Assembly: GCA_934623545.1 (NCBI GenBank)
Contig: CAKTVN010000059.1
Coordinates: forward strand, 1 to 8,315
Direction: 5' to 3'
DNA length: 8,315 nt
Source of the DNA: an uncultured Oscillospiraceae bacterium
Lineage (GTDB): Bacteria; Bacillota; Clostridia; Oscillospirales; Oscillospiraceae
A model generated the notes under the pieces. It saw nothing but the letters and a program-made list of their open reading frames with translations. It was not told the DNA's origin and did no database searches. The position numbers and the translations under genes are program-made. Shown here piece after piece: positions 1 to 5,412 of the stretch (position 1 is its first letter; each line of letters begins with the position of its first letter).

Positions 1-625
1 ACCATTTCTGGCGCGAGAAGGTGGATATCTCGTCGCTTAAGTGCGAATTGTCGTTGAGAAATTCGATCTGATAGCGCCCGCCCGCATACCGCAGGAGCGA
101 GACCGCCGTATTATCGCAGTAGGGCGGAAATTCGTTCCCGGCAAGCAGATACTGCACCCCGCGCATCACGCAGCCGTGCGCTACGACGGCGATGGTCTTC
201 CCGTCGTTCGCCTCCGCCGCCTCGCCGAGCGCCTCGAGATAGCGCGCGGTGTAGATTGGGAACGTCTCGCTGCCCTCGACCGACCAATGCAGCGGATCGT
301 CGTTGAACTGCCGCATTTTCTCCGGCTCAAAGCGCTCGAGCCAGCCGAAGGGCAGCCCCTCCCAGCGCCCGAGCGCGACCTCTCGGAAGCGCGCGTCGCG
401 GTGAAGCTCCAGACCCTTCGGAAGATAGACCGCGCGCGCCGTCACGCAGGTGCGGTTGAGGTCGCTCGCGTAGCAGGCGTCGATGGGGATATCCTCAAAG
501 CGGCGCTTCAGCGCCGCGATCTGCCGAAGCCCGTTCGGCGTGATACGGGAATCGTATTGTCCGTGAATGCGCCGGTAGGCGTTTCCCTCCGCCTCGGCGT
601 GCCGGATGAGATAGATCGTTGTCAT
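1..625 (-). CDS. Histidine phosphatase family protein (phosphoglycerate mutase-like), C-terminus cut by window edge
   Basis: The first 208 residues are visible on the minus strand; the 3' end lies outside the window. The N-terminus carries the branch-1 histidine phosphatase signature LIRHAEAEGN, with R8 and the phospho-acceptor H9. R58 (LNRT) fits the phosphate pocket, E82 (REVALGRWEG) is the expected proton donor, and H150 (VVAHG) is the second catalytic histidine. All core residues are therefore present and the enzyme should be a competent phosphomonoesterase or mutase-type protein, probably cytosolic because no signal peptide is seen. The substrate cannot be told from sequence. Its ATG directly follows the TGA of the upstream PyrF-like gene (TGAATG), so translation is probably coupled; the upstream ribosome binding site is weak. 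The family also includes cobalamin-pathway, sugar-phosphate and nucleotide phosphatases, so the name should stay generic. Confidence 0.9.
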   Translation of the reverse strand, partial: MTTIYLIRHAEAEGNAYRRIHGQYDSRITPNGLRQIAALKRRFEDIPIDACYASDLNRTCVTARAVYLPKGLELHRDARFREVALGRWEGLPFGWLERFEPEKMRQFNDDPLHWSVEGSETFPIYTARYLEALGEAAEANDGKTIAVVAHGCVMRGVQYLLAGNEFPPYCDNTAVSLLRYAGGRYQIEFLNDNSHLSDEISTFSRQKW

Positions 626-1546
626 TCAAATCACCGTAATAAAGCCAAGTATCTGCTCACGCATTTTTTCCGCGGCGAGGCGCGCCGCCTGTGCGTAGTC
701 GTGCTCGTCCGTCTCGTGCTTGAGATAGGCATAGAGCAGGCTCCGCCCCGCCATGACGACCGCGCCGTGCCCAATGCGGTCAAAGGCGTACTGCACATCC
801 TGTGCGCCCGCGCCCTGCGCGCCGAAGCCGGGGACGAGGAAGAAAAGGCGGTCATAGCGGTCGCGCAGGTTCTTCAGGACCGGCACGTTGTTCGCGCCGA
901 CCGCAAGTCCGATCTCGGAATAGCCGTTCGCGCCGAACAGGTCGCCGCTCCAGCGCATGGCGAGGTCCGCCATGACCTGATAGACCACCCGGTCGCCGGA
1001 GAGCAGGTCCTGCACCTCGCGCGCAGATTTGTTCGAGCTGTGCGACAGCAGGAACACGTTCTTCCCCTCCGCGCAGAAGCGCGTGAAGGGCTTGACCGCA
1101 TCGCTGCCGAGATAGCTGCTGAGCAGCACGCCGTCGCAGGCATAGGGCGTATAGGAGTTCTCGCCGACCTTCACGCCGCCGAAGCACGCCTCAGAGAGCG
1201 CCTCCGCGTTCGGCGCAATGTCGCAGCGCATGGCGTCCAGCAGCACATAATAGCCCTTTTCCCGCGCGTATTCCAGCACGCGCTGCATGGCTGCCGTGCC
1301 GTCCGCGCCGAAGGTCAGAAAACAAGCCGTCTCGACGCTGACCGCCGGGACAAAGCCCTCCAGCGCGTCGAGAATGCCGAAGCAGAACGCGCGGCTGGCT
1401 TCCGCGGCGGCGGCAAGCGTATCGCCGTGCTGCGCGCGCGCCTTGTCGCGCAGATACGCCGGAAGCTGCTCATAGTACGGGCAAAGGCATACCATCGTCG
1501 GGTTTTTGAGCTTGCGGATCTTCTGCTGTAAAACATCAATGGACAC
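626..1546 (-). CDS. PyrF-family (orotidine 5'-phosphate decarboxylase type 2) protein lacking catalytic lysines; probable pseudoenzyme or repurposed paralogue
   Basis: The 306-aa length and layout match type 2 OMP decarboxylase, a TIM-barrel enzyme making UMP. Several motifs are still recognisable: KLKNPT near residue 12, the YLGSDAVKPF region at 145-154, HSSNKSAREVQD at 169-180, the phosphate-gripper PGFGAQG at 239-245, and R268. The active site is changed. The usual GLDP is CLCP (Asp to C22). The lysine expected near residue 70 is serine in VPAVS. The hallmark D-x-K-x-x-D loop reads DAMRCD (D104, M106, D109), so the catalytic lysine is methionine. Ligand phosphate binding looks kept while decarboxylation should be lost. 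An automated annotation would probably call it pyrF, which I would not trust. Translation starts at GTG 1546, supported by an AGGAGG at 1554-1559 with 7-nt spacing. The gene is first of a pair with the phosphatase. Confidence 0.85.
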   Translation of the reverse strand: MSIDVLQQKIRKLKNPTMVCLCPYYEQLPAYLRDKARAQHGDTLAAAAEASRAFCFGILDALEGFVPAVSVETACFLTFGADGTAAMQRVLEYAREKGYYVLLDAMRCDIAPNAEALSEACFGGVKVGENSYTPYACDGVLLSSYLGSDAVKPFTRFCAEGKNVFLLSHSSNKSAREVQDLLSGDRVVYQVMADLAMRWSGDLFGANGYSEIGLAVGANNVPVLKNLRDRYDRLFFLVPGFGAQGAGAQDVQYAFDRIGHGAVVMAGRSLLYAYLKHETDEHDYAQAARLAAEKMREQILGFITVI

Positions 1547-1553
1547 GGCGTTT

Positions 1554-1559
1554 CCTCCT
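1554..1559 (-). promoter_or_regulatory. Ribosome binding site fixing the GTG start of the PyrF-like gene
   Basis: The minus strand reads AGGAGG here, seven bases before GTG 1546. No ATG in the same frame lies at a better distance, so the GTG start is well supported. Confidence 0.8.
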
Positions 1560-1589
1560 CTGTGCGTCTACAGGTTTTTATGTTATTTT

Positions 1590-1618
1590 AGCATAAAAAA
1601 AGTCGTTTGAAAAGGCAA
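1590..1618 (-). promoter_or_regulatory. Candidate sigma-A promoter for the PyrF-like/phosphatase pair
   Basis: The minus strand has TTGCCT (-35, 1613-1618) and TATGCT (-10, 1590-1595) separated by 17 bases, each matching the consensus at four of six positions, inside an AT-rich stretch. It sits about 45 bp upstream of the GTG start. The -35 box is one base from a DnaA-box-like sequence at 1620-1628. Confidence 0.5.
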
Positions 1619-1619
1619 C

Positions 1620-1655
1620 CTGTCCACAGTTTTTTCCACATTTTTTCGTGGATAA
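1620..1655. promoter_or_regulatory. Cluster of three DnaA-box-like sequences in a divergent intergenic region
   Basis: TTTTCCACA at 1632-1640 matches the DnaA-box consensus TTWTNCACA exactly. TTATCCACG lies on the opposite strand at 1647-1655 (one mismatch to TTATCCACA). CTGTCCACA at 1620-1628 is a weaker match. The three sit within 36 bp in AT-rich sequence between the PyrF-like gene and the small plus-strand ORF. No dnaA, dnaN or rnpA lies in the window, so this is not shown to be an origin; DnaA-dependent regulation or chance T-rich sequence are alternatives. Confidence 0.35.
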
Positions 1656-1714
1656 CATTGTATTGCGTATTCCGGCGGCACGGTGGAACAATAAACGCGG
1701 AGGGAGATGATATC

Positions 1715-1876
1715 ATGCAGGTCAAGTCGTTTATCGCAACGATGGGCGCGGGCATTGCGCTCGGCGCGCTCGGCGTCATGATGCTGCCGAAGAGCAGCGA
1801 GGTATACCGCTTTACAAAGGACGCCGCCAGCACCATCAAGCAGGAAGCCAATAAGGCGATCGACTCCATGTCCTAA
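1715..1876 (+). CDS. Small 53-aa protein with one N-terminal hydrophobic segment, function unknown
   Basis: This is the only plus-strand gene I accept. It begins MQVKSFIATMG and has a hydrophobic, Gly/Ala-rich segment at about residues 5-24 that could span the membrane or insert as an amphipathic helix. A charged helical tail follows (KSSEVYRFTKDAAS then IKQEANKAID), ending at TAA 1874-1876. The start at 1715 is chosen because GGAGGG (1699-1704) and GGAG (1703-1706) precede it at usable spacing; the longer upstream open frame has no ribosome binding site. A terminator hairpin follows 19 bp downstream, supporting a single-gene transcript. The layout (short hydrophobic segment plus helical tail) is loosely like small YtxH-type envelope proteins, but I cannot assign it to a family. 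It could be inner-membrane associated. The size is small, so reality rests on the RBS, terminator and sensible composition. Confidence 0.65.
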   Translation: MQVKSFIATMGAGIALGALGVMMLPKSSEVYRFTKDAASTIKQEANKAIDSMS

Positions 1877-1895
1877 GCCGGACAAATCGGCAAAA

Positions 1896-1923
1896 GCCCC
1901 TTCGGCGTATCCGCCGAAGGGGC
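1896..1923. terminator. Strong hairpin between convergent genes, likely bidirectional intrinsic terminator
   Basis: A perfect 12-bp stem, GCCCCTTCGGCG (1896-1907) with its complement at 1912-1923, closes a 4-base loop. On the minus strand the stem is followed by TTTTG; on the plus strand by AAGTTTGTATTT, a poorer U-tract. It lies after the 53-aa gene and after the hydrolase gene from the other side, so it may serve both. Confidence 0.7.
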
Positions 1924-1940
1924 AAGTTTGTATTTATACT

Positions 1941-1994
1941 GATATTCAATTAAAAACTTTCATTCATGGAATGGAAGTTTTTAATATGAAGATC
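1941..1994. repeat. Long imperfect palindrome with 3-nt loop (array unit D)
   Basis: ATTAAAAACTTTCATTC (1949-1965) and 1969-1985 are inverted copies differing at one position, with an ATG loop. Outside a one-base bulge (1986), GATATTCA (1941-1948) pairs with 1987-1994 except for one mismatch. The whole 54 bp is close to palindromic and AT-rich. It is the longest unit in a chain of palindromes running to 2085. Confidence 0.8.
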
Positions 1995-2006
1995 ATTATG
2001 AGACGA

Positions 2007-2037
2007 GATTCCGTGATTTTATCAAAATCACGGAATC
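2007..2037. repeat. Perfect 14-bp inverted repeat with 3-nt loop (array unit C)
   Basis: GATTCCGTGATTTT (2007-2020) and its exact complement (2024-2037) flank a loop of ATC. No U-run follows on either strand, so it does not look like a normal terminator. It abuts the next hairpin at 2038 with no spacer. Confidence 0.85.
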
Positions 2038-2058
2038 GGTTACGCCAAAGGCGGAACC
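2038..2058. repeat. Short GC-rich hairpin with 3-nt loop (array unit B)
   Basis: GGTT (2038-2041) pairs with AACC (2055-2058) and CGCC (2043-2046) pairs with GGCG (2050-2053), with one internal A/G mismatch and an AAA loop. The unit exactly fills the space between its two neighbours. Confidence 0.7.
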
Positions 2059-2085
2059 TTTCTGATGAAAGAATTTCATCAGAAA
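2059..2085. repeat. Perfect 12-bp inverted repeat with 3-nt loop (array unit A)
   Basis: TTTCTGATGAAA (2059-2070) and its exact complement (2074-2085) flank a GAA loop. It abuts unit B at 2058/2059 and lies 6 bp past the stop codon of the minus-strand hydrolase gene, so in that transcript it is the first structure of the 3' untranslated region. Confidence 0.85.
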
Positions 2086-2091
2086 ATAGTA

Positions 2092-2784
2092 TTACTGCGT
2101 GAGCGCGCGGAACAGCGCGTCGTTTTCGCCGTCGACCTCGGGGTGGAACTGCACGCCGAGCATCTGCTCGCCAAATTCGATCGCCTCGACCGTGCCGTCC
2201 TCCGCCGACCCGGCGACTGTCAGCGACTGCGCGGGGTGTGTGATGCGGTAGTTGTGCATGGAGGCTCCCCGGATGACCGGCGCACCCATCAGCTGTGCCA
2301 GCCGCGTGCCCGGGACCAGATGGACAGGATGCTTGAAGCGTTCGACCTCATTTCGCGTGATATGCCCGTCCCAGTGATCTGCCACCGGCTCCGTGAACAT
2401 ATAGCGCTCCTTTTTCATTGTGTTGAACAGCTCGAGCAGCGGCTTCGTCCAGCCGCGGCGCGCCGCCTCCTCCTGCACAAGGAAGAAGGTGTTCATCATC
2501 TGCATCCCGAGGCAGATGCCGAGGACCGGCTTTCCGGACCGCGCGGCATATTCCATCGTCTGAAAATGGTACGGGAAAAAGCGGCTTCCTCCTGTGAAGA
2601 CAAAGCCGTCACACAGGTCCAGACACTCCGGGATGACGTAGCCGTCCTCGCAGAGGATGCCGACGGGCATTCCGCCGCAGGCGCGGATGCGCTTGGCGTA
2701 GTTGTTTACGAAAAAATACTTGTCCTCATAAAGGTCGTCTGAGCCGAAGAGGCTCGCGCCGGGGACGATTCCGATGATTTTCAT
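2092..2784 (-). CDS. Class I glutamine amidotransferase-like hydrolase (peptidase C26, gamma-glutamyl-GABA hydrolase/PuuD type)
   Basis: The 230-aa protein is a stand-alone class I amidotransferase-fold enzyme. The nucleophile elbow is GICLGMQ with C91. The His-Glu pair is in VQFHPEVDG (H214, E216). FTGGSRFFP at 63-71 is the usual oxyanion-side glycine motif. This triad order fits the C26 family, which hydrolyses gamma-glutamyl amides such as gamma-glutamyl-GABA; the real substrate is not known. Many relatives have a conserved S-x-H-H-Q near the active site, where this protein reads SMHNYR (175-180), so specificity may differ. The ATG at 2784 has an AGGAG (2791-2795) six bases upstream. The gene starts 53 bp after the adenine deaminase stop with no terminator seen between, so the two are probably co-transcribed. 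The protein is cytosolic with no signal peptide. Confidence 0.85.
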   Translation of the reverse strand: MKIIGIVPGASLFGSDDLYEDKYFFVNNYAKRIRACGGMPVGILCEDGYVIPECLDLCDGFVFTGGSRFFPYHFQTMEYAARSGKPVLGICLGMQMMNTFFLVQEEAARRGWTKPLLELFNTMKKERYMFTEPVADHWDGHITRNEVERFKHPVHLVPGTRLAQLMGAPVIRGASMHNYRITHPAQSLTVAGSAEDGTVEAIEFGEQMLGVQFHPEVDGENDALFRALTQ

Positions 2785-2837
2785 GCTGTGCTCCTGTTTT
2801 TCTCTGTCTGTAACTCACGCACGGTTCGCCGCTGCGG

Positions 2838-4637
2838 CTATTCCTCGACCTCCAGCGGGACGAAGCAGAAGCGGTTGCAGTCGACCAGCCCCCTGTTCGT
2901 CAGCCGCAGGTCCGGCAGGCACGCGAGCGCGACCAGCGCCATCGTCATAAACGGCGAAACGATGTCGCAGCCGATCTGCTCCCACGCAGCGCCGAGCGAC
3001 TCGACCAGCGCGCTCATTTCCTCGGCGCTCTTCGGGTTCATGATGCCCGCAAGCGGCAGCGGAACGCAGCCGAGCACCTTGCCGTCCTGCACGGCGCACA
3101 TACCGCCGCCGCAGGCGATGAGCGTATTGGCGGCAAGCGCCATGTCCGCGTCGTTCGTGCCGATGACCAGCAGGTTATGCGCATCGTGCGCCACGGTGGA
3201 CGCCATCGAGCCGCGCGTGATATGAAAGCCCTTGACGAAGCCGGTGCCGTGCGTGCCGGTCGCCTTGTGTCGCTCAAATACGAACGCCTTGAGCACATCC
3301 TGAGAAACGTCTGCCTCGATCGCGCCGTTTCGGACCGGGAGGCGCAGATGGCGCTCGGTGTTGCCGACGCGCGCGGGGATGATCTCCATCACGCGCACAA
3401 GCGCGGAGGTCTCCTGCTGCGTCGGGATGCGGAAGGTCTCGGGCGTGATGGTCTCGCCGACGTGCATGGTGTGCATTGCGTCCTCGGGATAGGAATACGG
3501 TGCGAACTGGATGCACATTTTTCCGTTCTCGGCGACCACATCGCCGTCGATGAAGACGCGCGTGACGTGGAAATGCTCGAGATCGTCCACAAAGAGGATG
3601 TCCGCGCATTTGCCCGGCGCGATGGAGCCGAGGTCGTGGTCCATCTGGAAGCACTGCGCGCAGTTGATCGTCACCATCTGCACCGCCGTAATGGGATCGA
3701 CGCCCTCCTCGATCGCGCGGCGGACGATGTGATCAAGGTGTCCGTCGCGCAGGAGCGTGAACGGATGCGTATCGTCCGAGATCATGACCGCGTAGCGCGT
3801 GTCGATCTTGTGCTCGGTGATGGCTTTGACGACGACCTTGAGGTCGTGCCACGCAGAGCCCTCACGCATCATGGCATACATTCCGCGGCGCATTTTTTCC
3901 AGCGCATCCTCCGCGCGGGTGGACTCATGGCAGCAGCGCACGCCGCTTGCGATATACGCCTCCAGACCGCAGCCGGTGTCGGGGATGGAATAGTGTCCGG
4001 TGACGATTTTCCCTGCCTTGAGCGTCTCGCCGGTGATGGCGTGCGTCTCGGGGTTCGAGCCGAGGATGCCGGGGAAATTCATCATCTCGCCGAGTCCGAC
4101 CGTGTCGTCGCGCTGCATCTGAAGCGCGATGTCCTTCGACGTGACCTCGGCGCCGGAGTCCTCAAAGCCGGGGACGGCAGGCACGCAGGAGGGCGTGGTC
4201 AGCATCGCCTTGAGCGGCGTGCGCGCCGCATCCGCTGCCATCAGATCGACGCCGCGCAGCCCGAGCACATTACAGATCTCGTGCGGGTCATAGTAAACGC
4301 CTGTTGTGCCGTGCGGGATGACCGCACGCGCGTATTCTCCTGCCGAGAGCATGGACGACTCGATGTGCATATGTCCGTCCAGCAAGCCCGGCGCGATGTA
4401 CGCGCCCTCGGCATCGATCACACGCGTGCCCTCGCCGATGCAGTGCGATGCGTCGCCGACGAGTGCGATGCGCCCGCTGTGGATGGCGACGCCGGTATTT
4501 TCTTCGATCTCGTGGGTGCAGACGTTGATGAGCTTTGCATTGAGAACGACCGTCTCAGCGGGAAGCTTCCCCATCGCGACGGCGGAAAGCGCCGCGGAGC
4601 ATTCCCAAAGAGGCTTTTTGCAGAAATGATTGATCAT
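2838..4637 (-). CDS. ade: Adenine deaminase
   Basis: The 599-aa amidohydrolase converts adenine to hypoxanthine and ammonia in purine salvage. Metal-binding and catalytic signatures are intact: HMHIESSM with H89 and H91, LGEMMN with E184, TGHYS with H215, CCHEST with H237 and MISDDTHP with D288/D289. A beta-rich N-terminal part (about 25-85) precedes the TIM barrel (about 85-345). The C-terminal domain typical of bacterial Ade (about 395-595) includes VAHDAHNLLVIG at 482-493. Length is normal for the family. The ATG at 4637 is preferred over the adjacent TTG at 4640 because AAGGAG (4645-4650) then lies 7 bases away. The gene has its own promoter and a structured leader and is followed by the C26-type hydrolase. 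Confidence 0.95.
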   Translation of the reverse strand: MINHFCKKPLWECSAALSAVAMGKLPAETVVLNAKLINVCTHEIEENTGVAIHSGRIALVGDASHCIGEGTRVIDAEGAYIAPGLLDGHMHIESSMLSAGEYARAVIPHGTTGVYYDPHEICNVLGLRGVDLMAADAARTPLKAMLTTPSCVPAVPGFEDSGAEVTSKDIALQMQRDDTVGLGEMMNFPGILGSNPETHAITGETLKAGKIVTGHYSIPDTGCGLEAYIASGVRCCHESTRAEDALEKMRRGMYAMMREGSAWHDLKVVVKAITEHKIDTRYAVMISDDTHPFTLLRDGHLDHIVRRAIEEGVDPITAVQMVTINCAQCFQMDHDLGSIAPGKCADILFVDDLEHFHVTRVFIDGDVVAENGKMCIQFAPYSYPEDAMHTMHVGETITPETFRIPTQQETSALVRVMEIIPARVGNTERHLRLPVRNGAIEADVSQDVLKAFVFERHKATGTHGTGFVKGFHITRGSMASTVAHDAHNLLVIGTNDADMALAANTLIACGGGMCAVQDGKVLGCVPLPLAGIMNPKSAEEMSALVESLGAAWEQIGCDIVSPFMTMALVALACLPDLRLTNRGLVDCNRFCFVPLEVEE

Positions 4638-4644
4638 CAAGCTT

Positions 4645-4650
4645 CTCCTT
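4645..4650 (-). promoter_or_regulatory. Ribosome binding site of ade, deciding between adjacent TTG and ATG starts
   Basis: AAGGAG on the minus strand is 7 bases from ATG 4637 and only 4 from TTG 4640. The usual spacing favours the ATG. Confidence 0.7.
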
Positions 4651-4660
4651 CCTCAAGTGC

Positions 4661-4733
4661 CAGTACACATATTTTCGGTGTCCGCGCCGGCTGACCGGCG
4701 CATCTCCCCGCCCCCGGCGCACATACCGTACTG
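4661..4733 (-). promoter_or_regulatory. Structured 5' leader of ade, possible cis-regulatory RNA
   Basis: The leader between the inferred transcription start (about 4732) and the ribosome binding site can be closed by CAGTAC (4728-4733) pairing with GTACTG (4661-4666). Inside is a perfect 7-bp hairpin (4684-4690 with 4695-4701). A second copy of the outer arm, the same 8 bases (4714-4721), could pair with 4684-4690 instead, giving two mutually exclusive stems. I do not see the conserved core of the purine riboswitch, so any ligand or protein control is speculative. Confidence 0.3.
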
Positions 4734-4738
4734 CGTTC

Positions 4739-4767
4739 ATTTTACGCGAAGCAGCGGCACTTTACAA
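4739..4767 (-). promoter_or_regulatory. Sigma-A-type promoter of the ade/hydrolase unit
   Basis: TTGTAA (-35, 4762-4767) and TAAAAT (-10, 4739-4744) are separated by exactly 17 bases on the minus strand. The -10 box matches the consensus at five of six positions and the -35 box at four. It lies just downstream of the terminator of the preceding operon, as expected for a new transcription unit. Confidence 0.65.
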
Positions 4768-4771
4768 GCAC

Positions 4772-4808
4772 AAAAAAATCCAGCCCGGGTCTTTTCCCCG
4801 GACTGGAT
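4772..4808 (-). terminator. Rho-independent terminator of the clpX-lon-yihA operon
   Basis: On the minus strand a 12-bp stem (4797-4808 with 4778-4789, one G-U pair) with a 7-base loop is followed by a run of seven T residues (4772-4778; the last base is shared with the stem). It begins 7 bp after the yihA stop codon. This is a textbook intrinsic terminator. Confidence 0.9.
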
Positions 4809-4814
4809 GTTGTT

Positions 4815-5402
4815 TTACTCGCCCGCAGCCTTCAGAAGCACGCGCAGGAGCTGCTCACGTCCAAGCCCGTTTTCCGCAGAAAACGGGATGAGCTCGACCT
4901 CCTCCGGGAGCGTCAGCGTCTCGCGGATGCAGGCGAGATTCGGTTCGACCTCGCTCTTTTTGAGCTTATCCAGCTTGTTCGCGACGACCACGAAGGGCTT
5001 GCCGCTGGCTTTGAAATAGTCTGCCATGATGACGTCGTTCGCGGTCGGCTTGTGCCGGGCGTCGACGATCATGACGCCGTAGTCGATCGTGTCCTCCGCC
5101 GCGAAATACTGCTCCATCAGCCGACCCCAGCGCTCCTTTTCCGTGCGCGGGACCTTGGCGTAGCCGTAGCCCGGAAGGTCCACGAGATAGAGCTTCGCGT
5201 CGATGCGGAAGAAATTGATGTGCGTCGTCTTGCCGGGCGCTTCGCCCACGCGGGCGAAGTTCTTTCGCAGCAGGAGCTTATTGATCACTGAGGATTTGCC
5301 GACGTTGGACTTTCCGGCAAAGGCGATCTGCGGCAGACCGTCCTTCGGGCAGTCGGCGACTGCGGTCACGGAGCGGACAAATTCCGCGTTGTGCAGATTC
5401 AT
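4815..5402 (-). CDS. yihA: Ribosome biogenesis GTPase YihA/YsxC (EngB)
   Basis: The 195-aa protein is a single-domain TRAFAC GTPase needed for late assembly of the large ribosomal subunit in bacteria such as Bacillus subtilis, where it is called YsxC. All GTP-binding motifs are present: G1 GKSNVGKSS (30-38), the G2 threonine within GKTTHINFF (57-65), G3 DLPGYGYAKVP (75-85), G4 NKLDK (142-146) and G5 SAENGLG (175-181). Length is normal for the family. The ATG at 5402 lies 10 bp after the lon stop codon, and the ribosome binding site AAGGAGG (5408-5414) overlaps that TAA, which suggests translational coupling with lon. The clpX-lon-ysxC order is the one known from other Firmicutes. It is the last gene of the operon, followed by a strong terminator. 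Confidence 0.96.
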   Translation of the reverse strand: MNLHNAEFVRSVTAVADCPKDGLPQIAFAGKSNVGKSSVINKLLLRKNFARVGEAPGKTTHINFFRIDAKLYLVDLPGYGYAKVPRTEKERWGRLMEQYFAAEDTIDYGVMIVDARHKPTANDVIMADYFKASGKPFVVVANKLDKLKKSEVEPNLACIRETLTLPEEVELIPFSAENGLGREQLLRVLLKAAGE

Positions 5403-5412
5403 GCGCCCCTCC

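Noticed and set aside
41..1531. Long plus-strand open frame (about 496 codons) opposite the phosphatase and PyrF-like genes
   Set aside because: It is the complement of two well-recognised minus-strand genes, is Arg/Ala/Val/His rich, has no ribosome binding site or known motif, and is typical of antisense frames in GC-rich coding DNA.
1620..1660. Chromosomal replication origin
   Set aside because: Only three DnaA-box-like sites and no dnaA, dnaN, recF, rnpA or parAB gene in the window; kept only as a possible DnaA-binding cluster.
1941..2085. CRISPR array or ordinary terminators
   Set aside because: The units are not copies of one repeat with spacers, and they are not followed by U-tracts, so neither label fits.
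3177..4694. Long plus-strand open frame (about 505 codons) opposite ade
   Set aside because: It lies almost wholly within the antisense of a complete adenine deaminase, is rich in His, Asp, Arg and Val without domain signatures, and runs through the ade promoter-leader region. Treated as a shadow.
4640..4770. Purine riboswitch upstream of ade
   Set aside because: The conserved loop and junction sequences of the purine aptamer are not seen; only generic stems are present.
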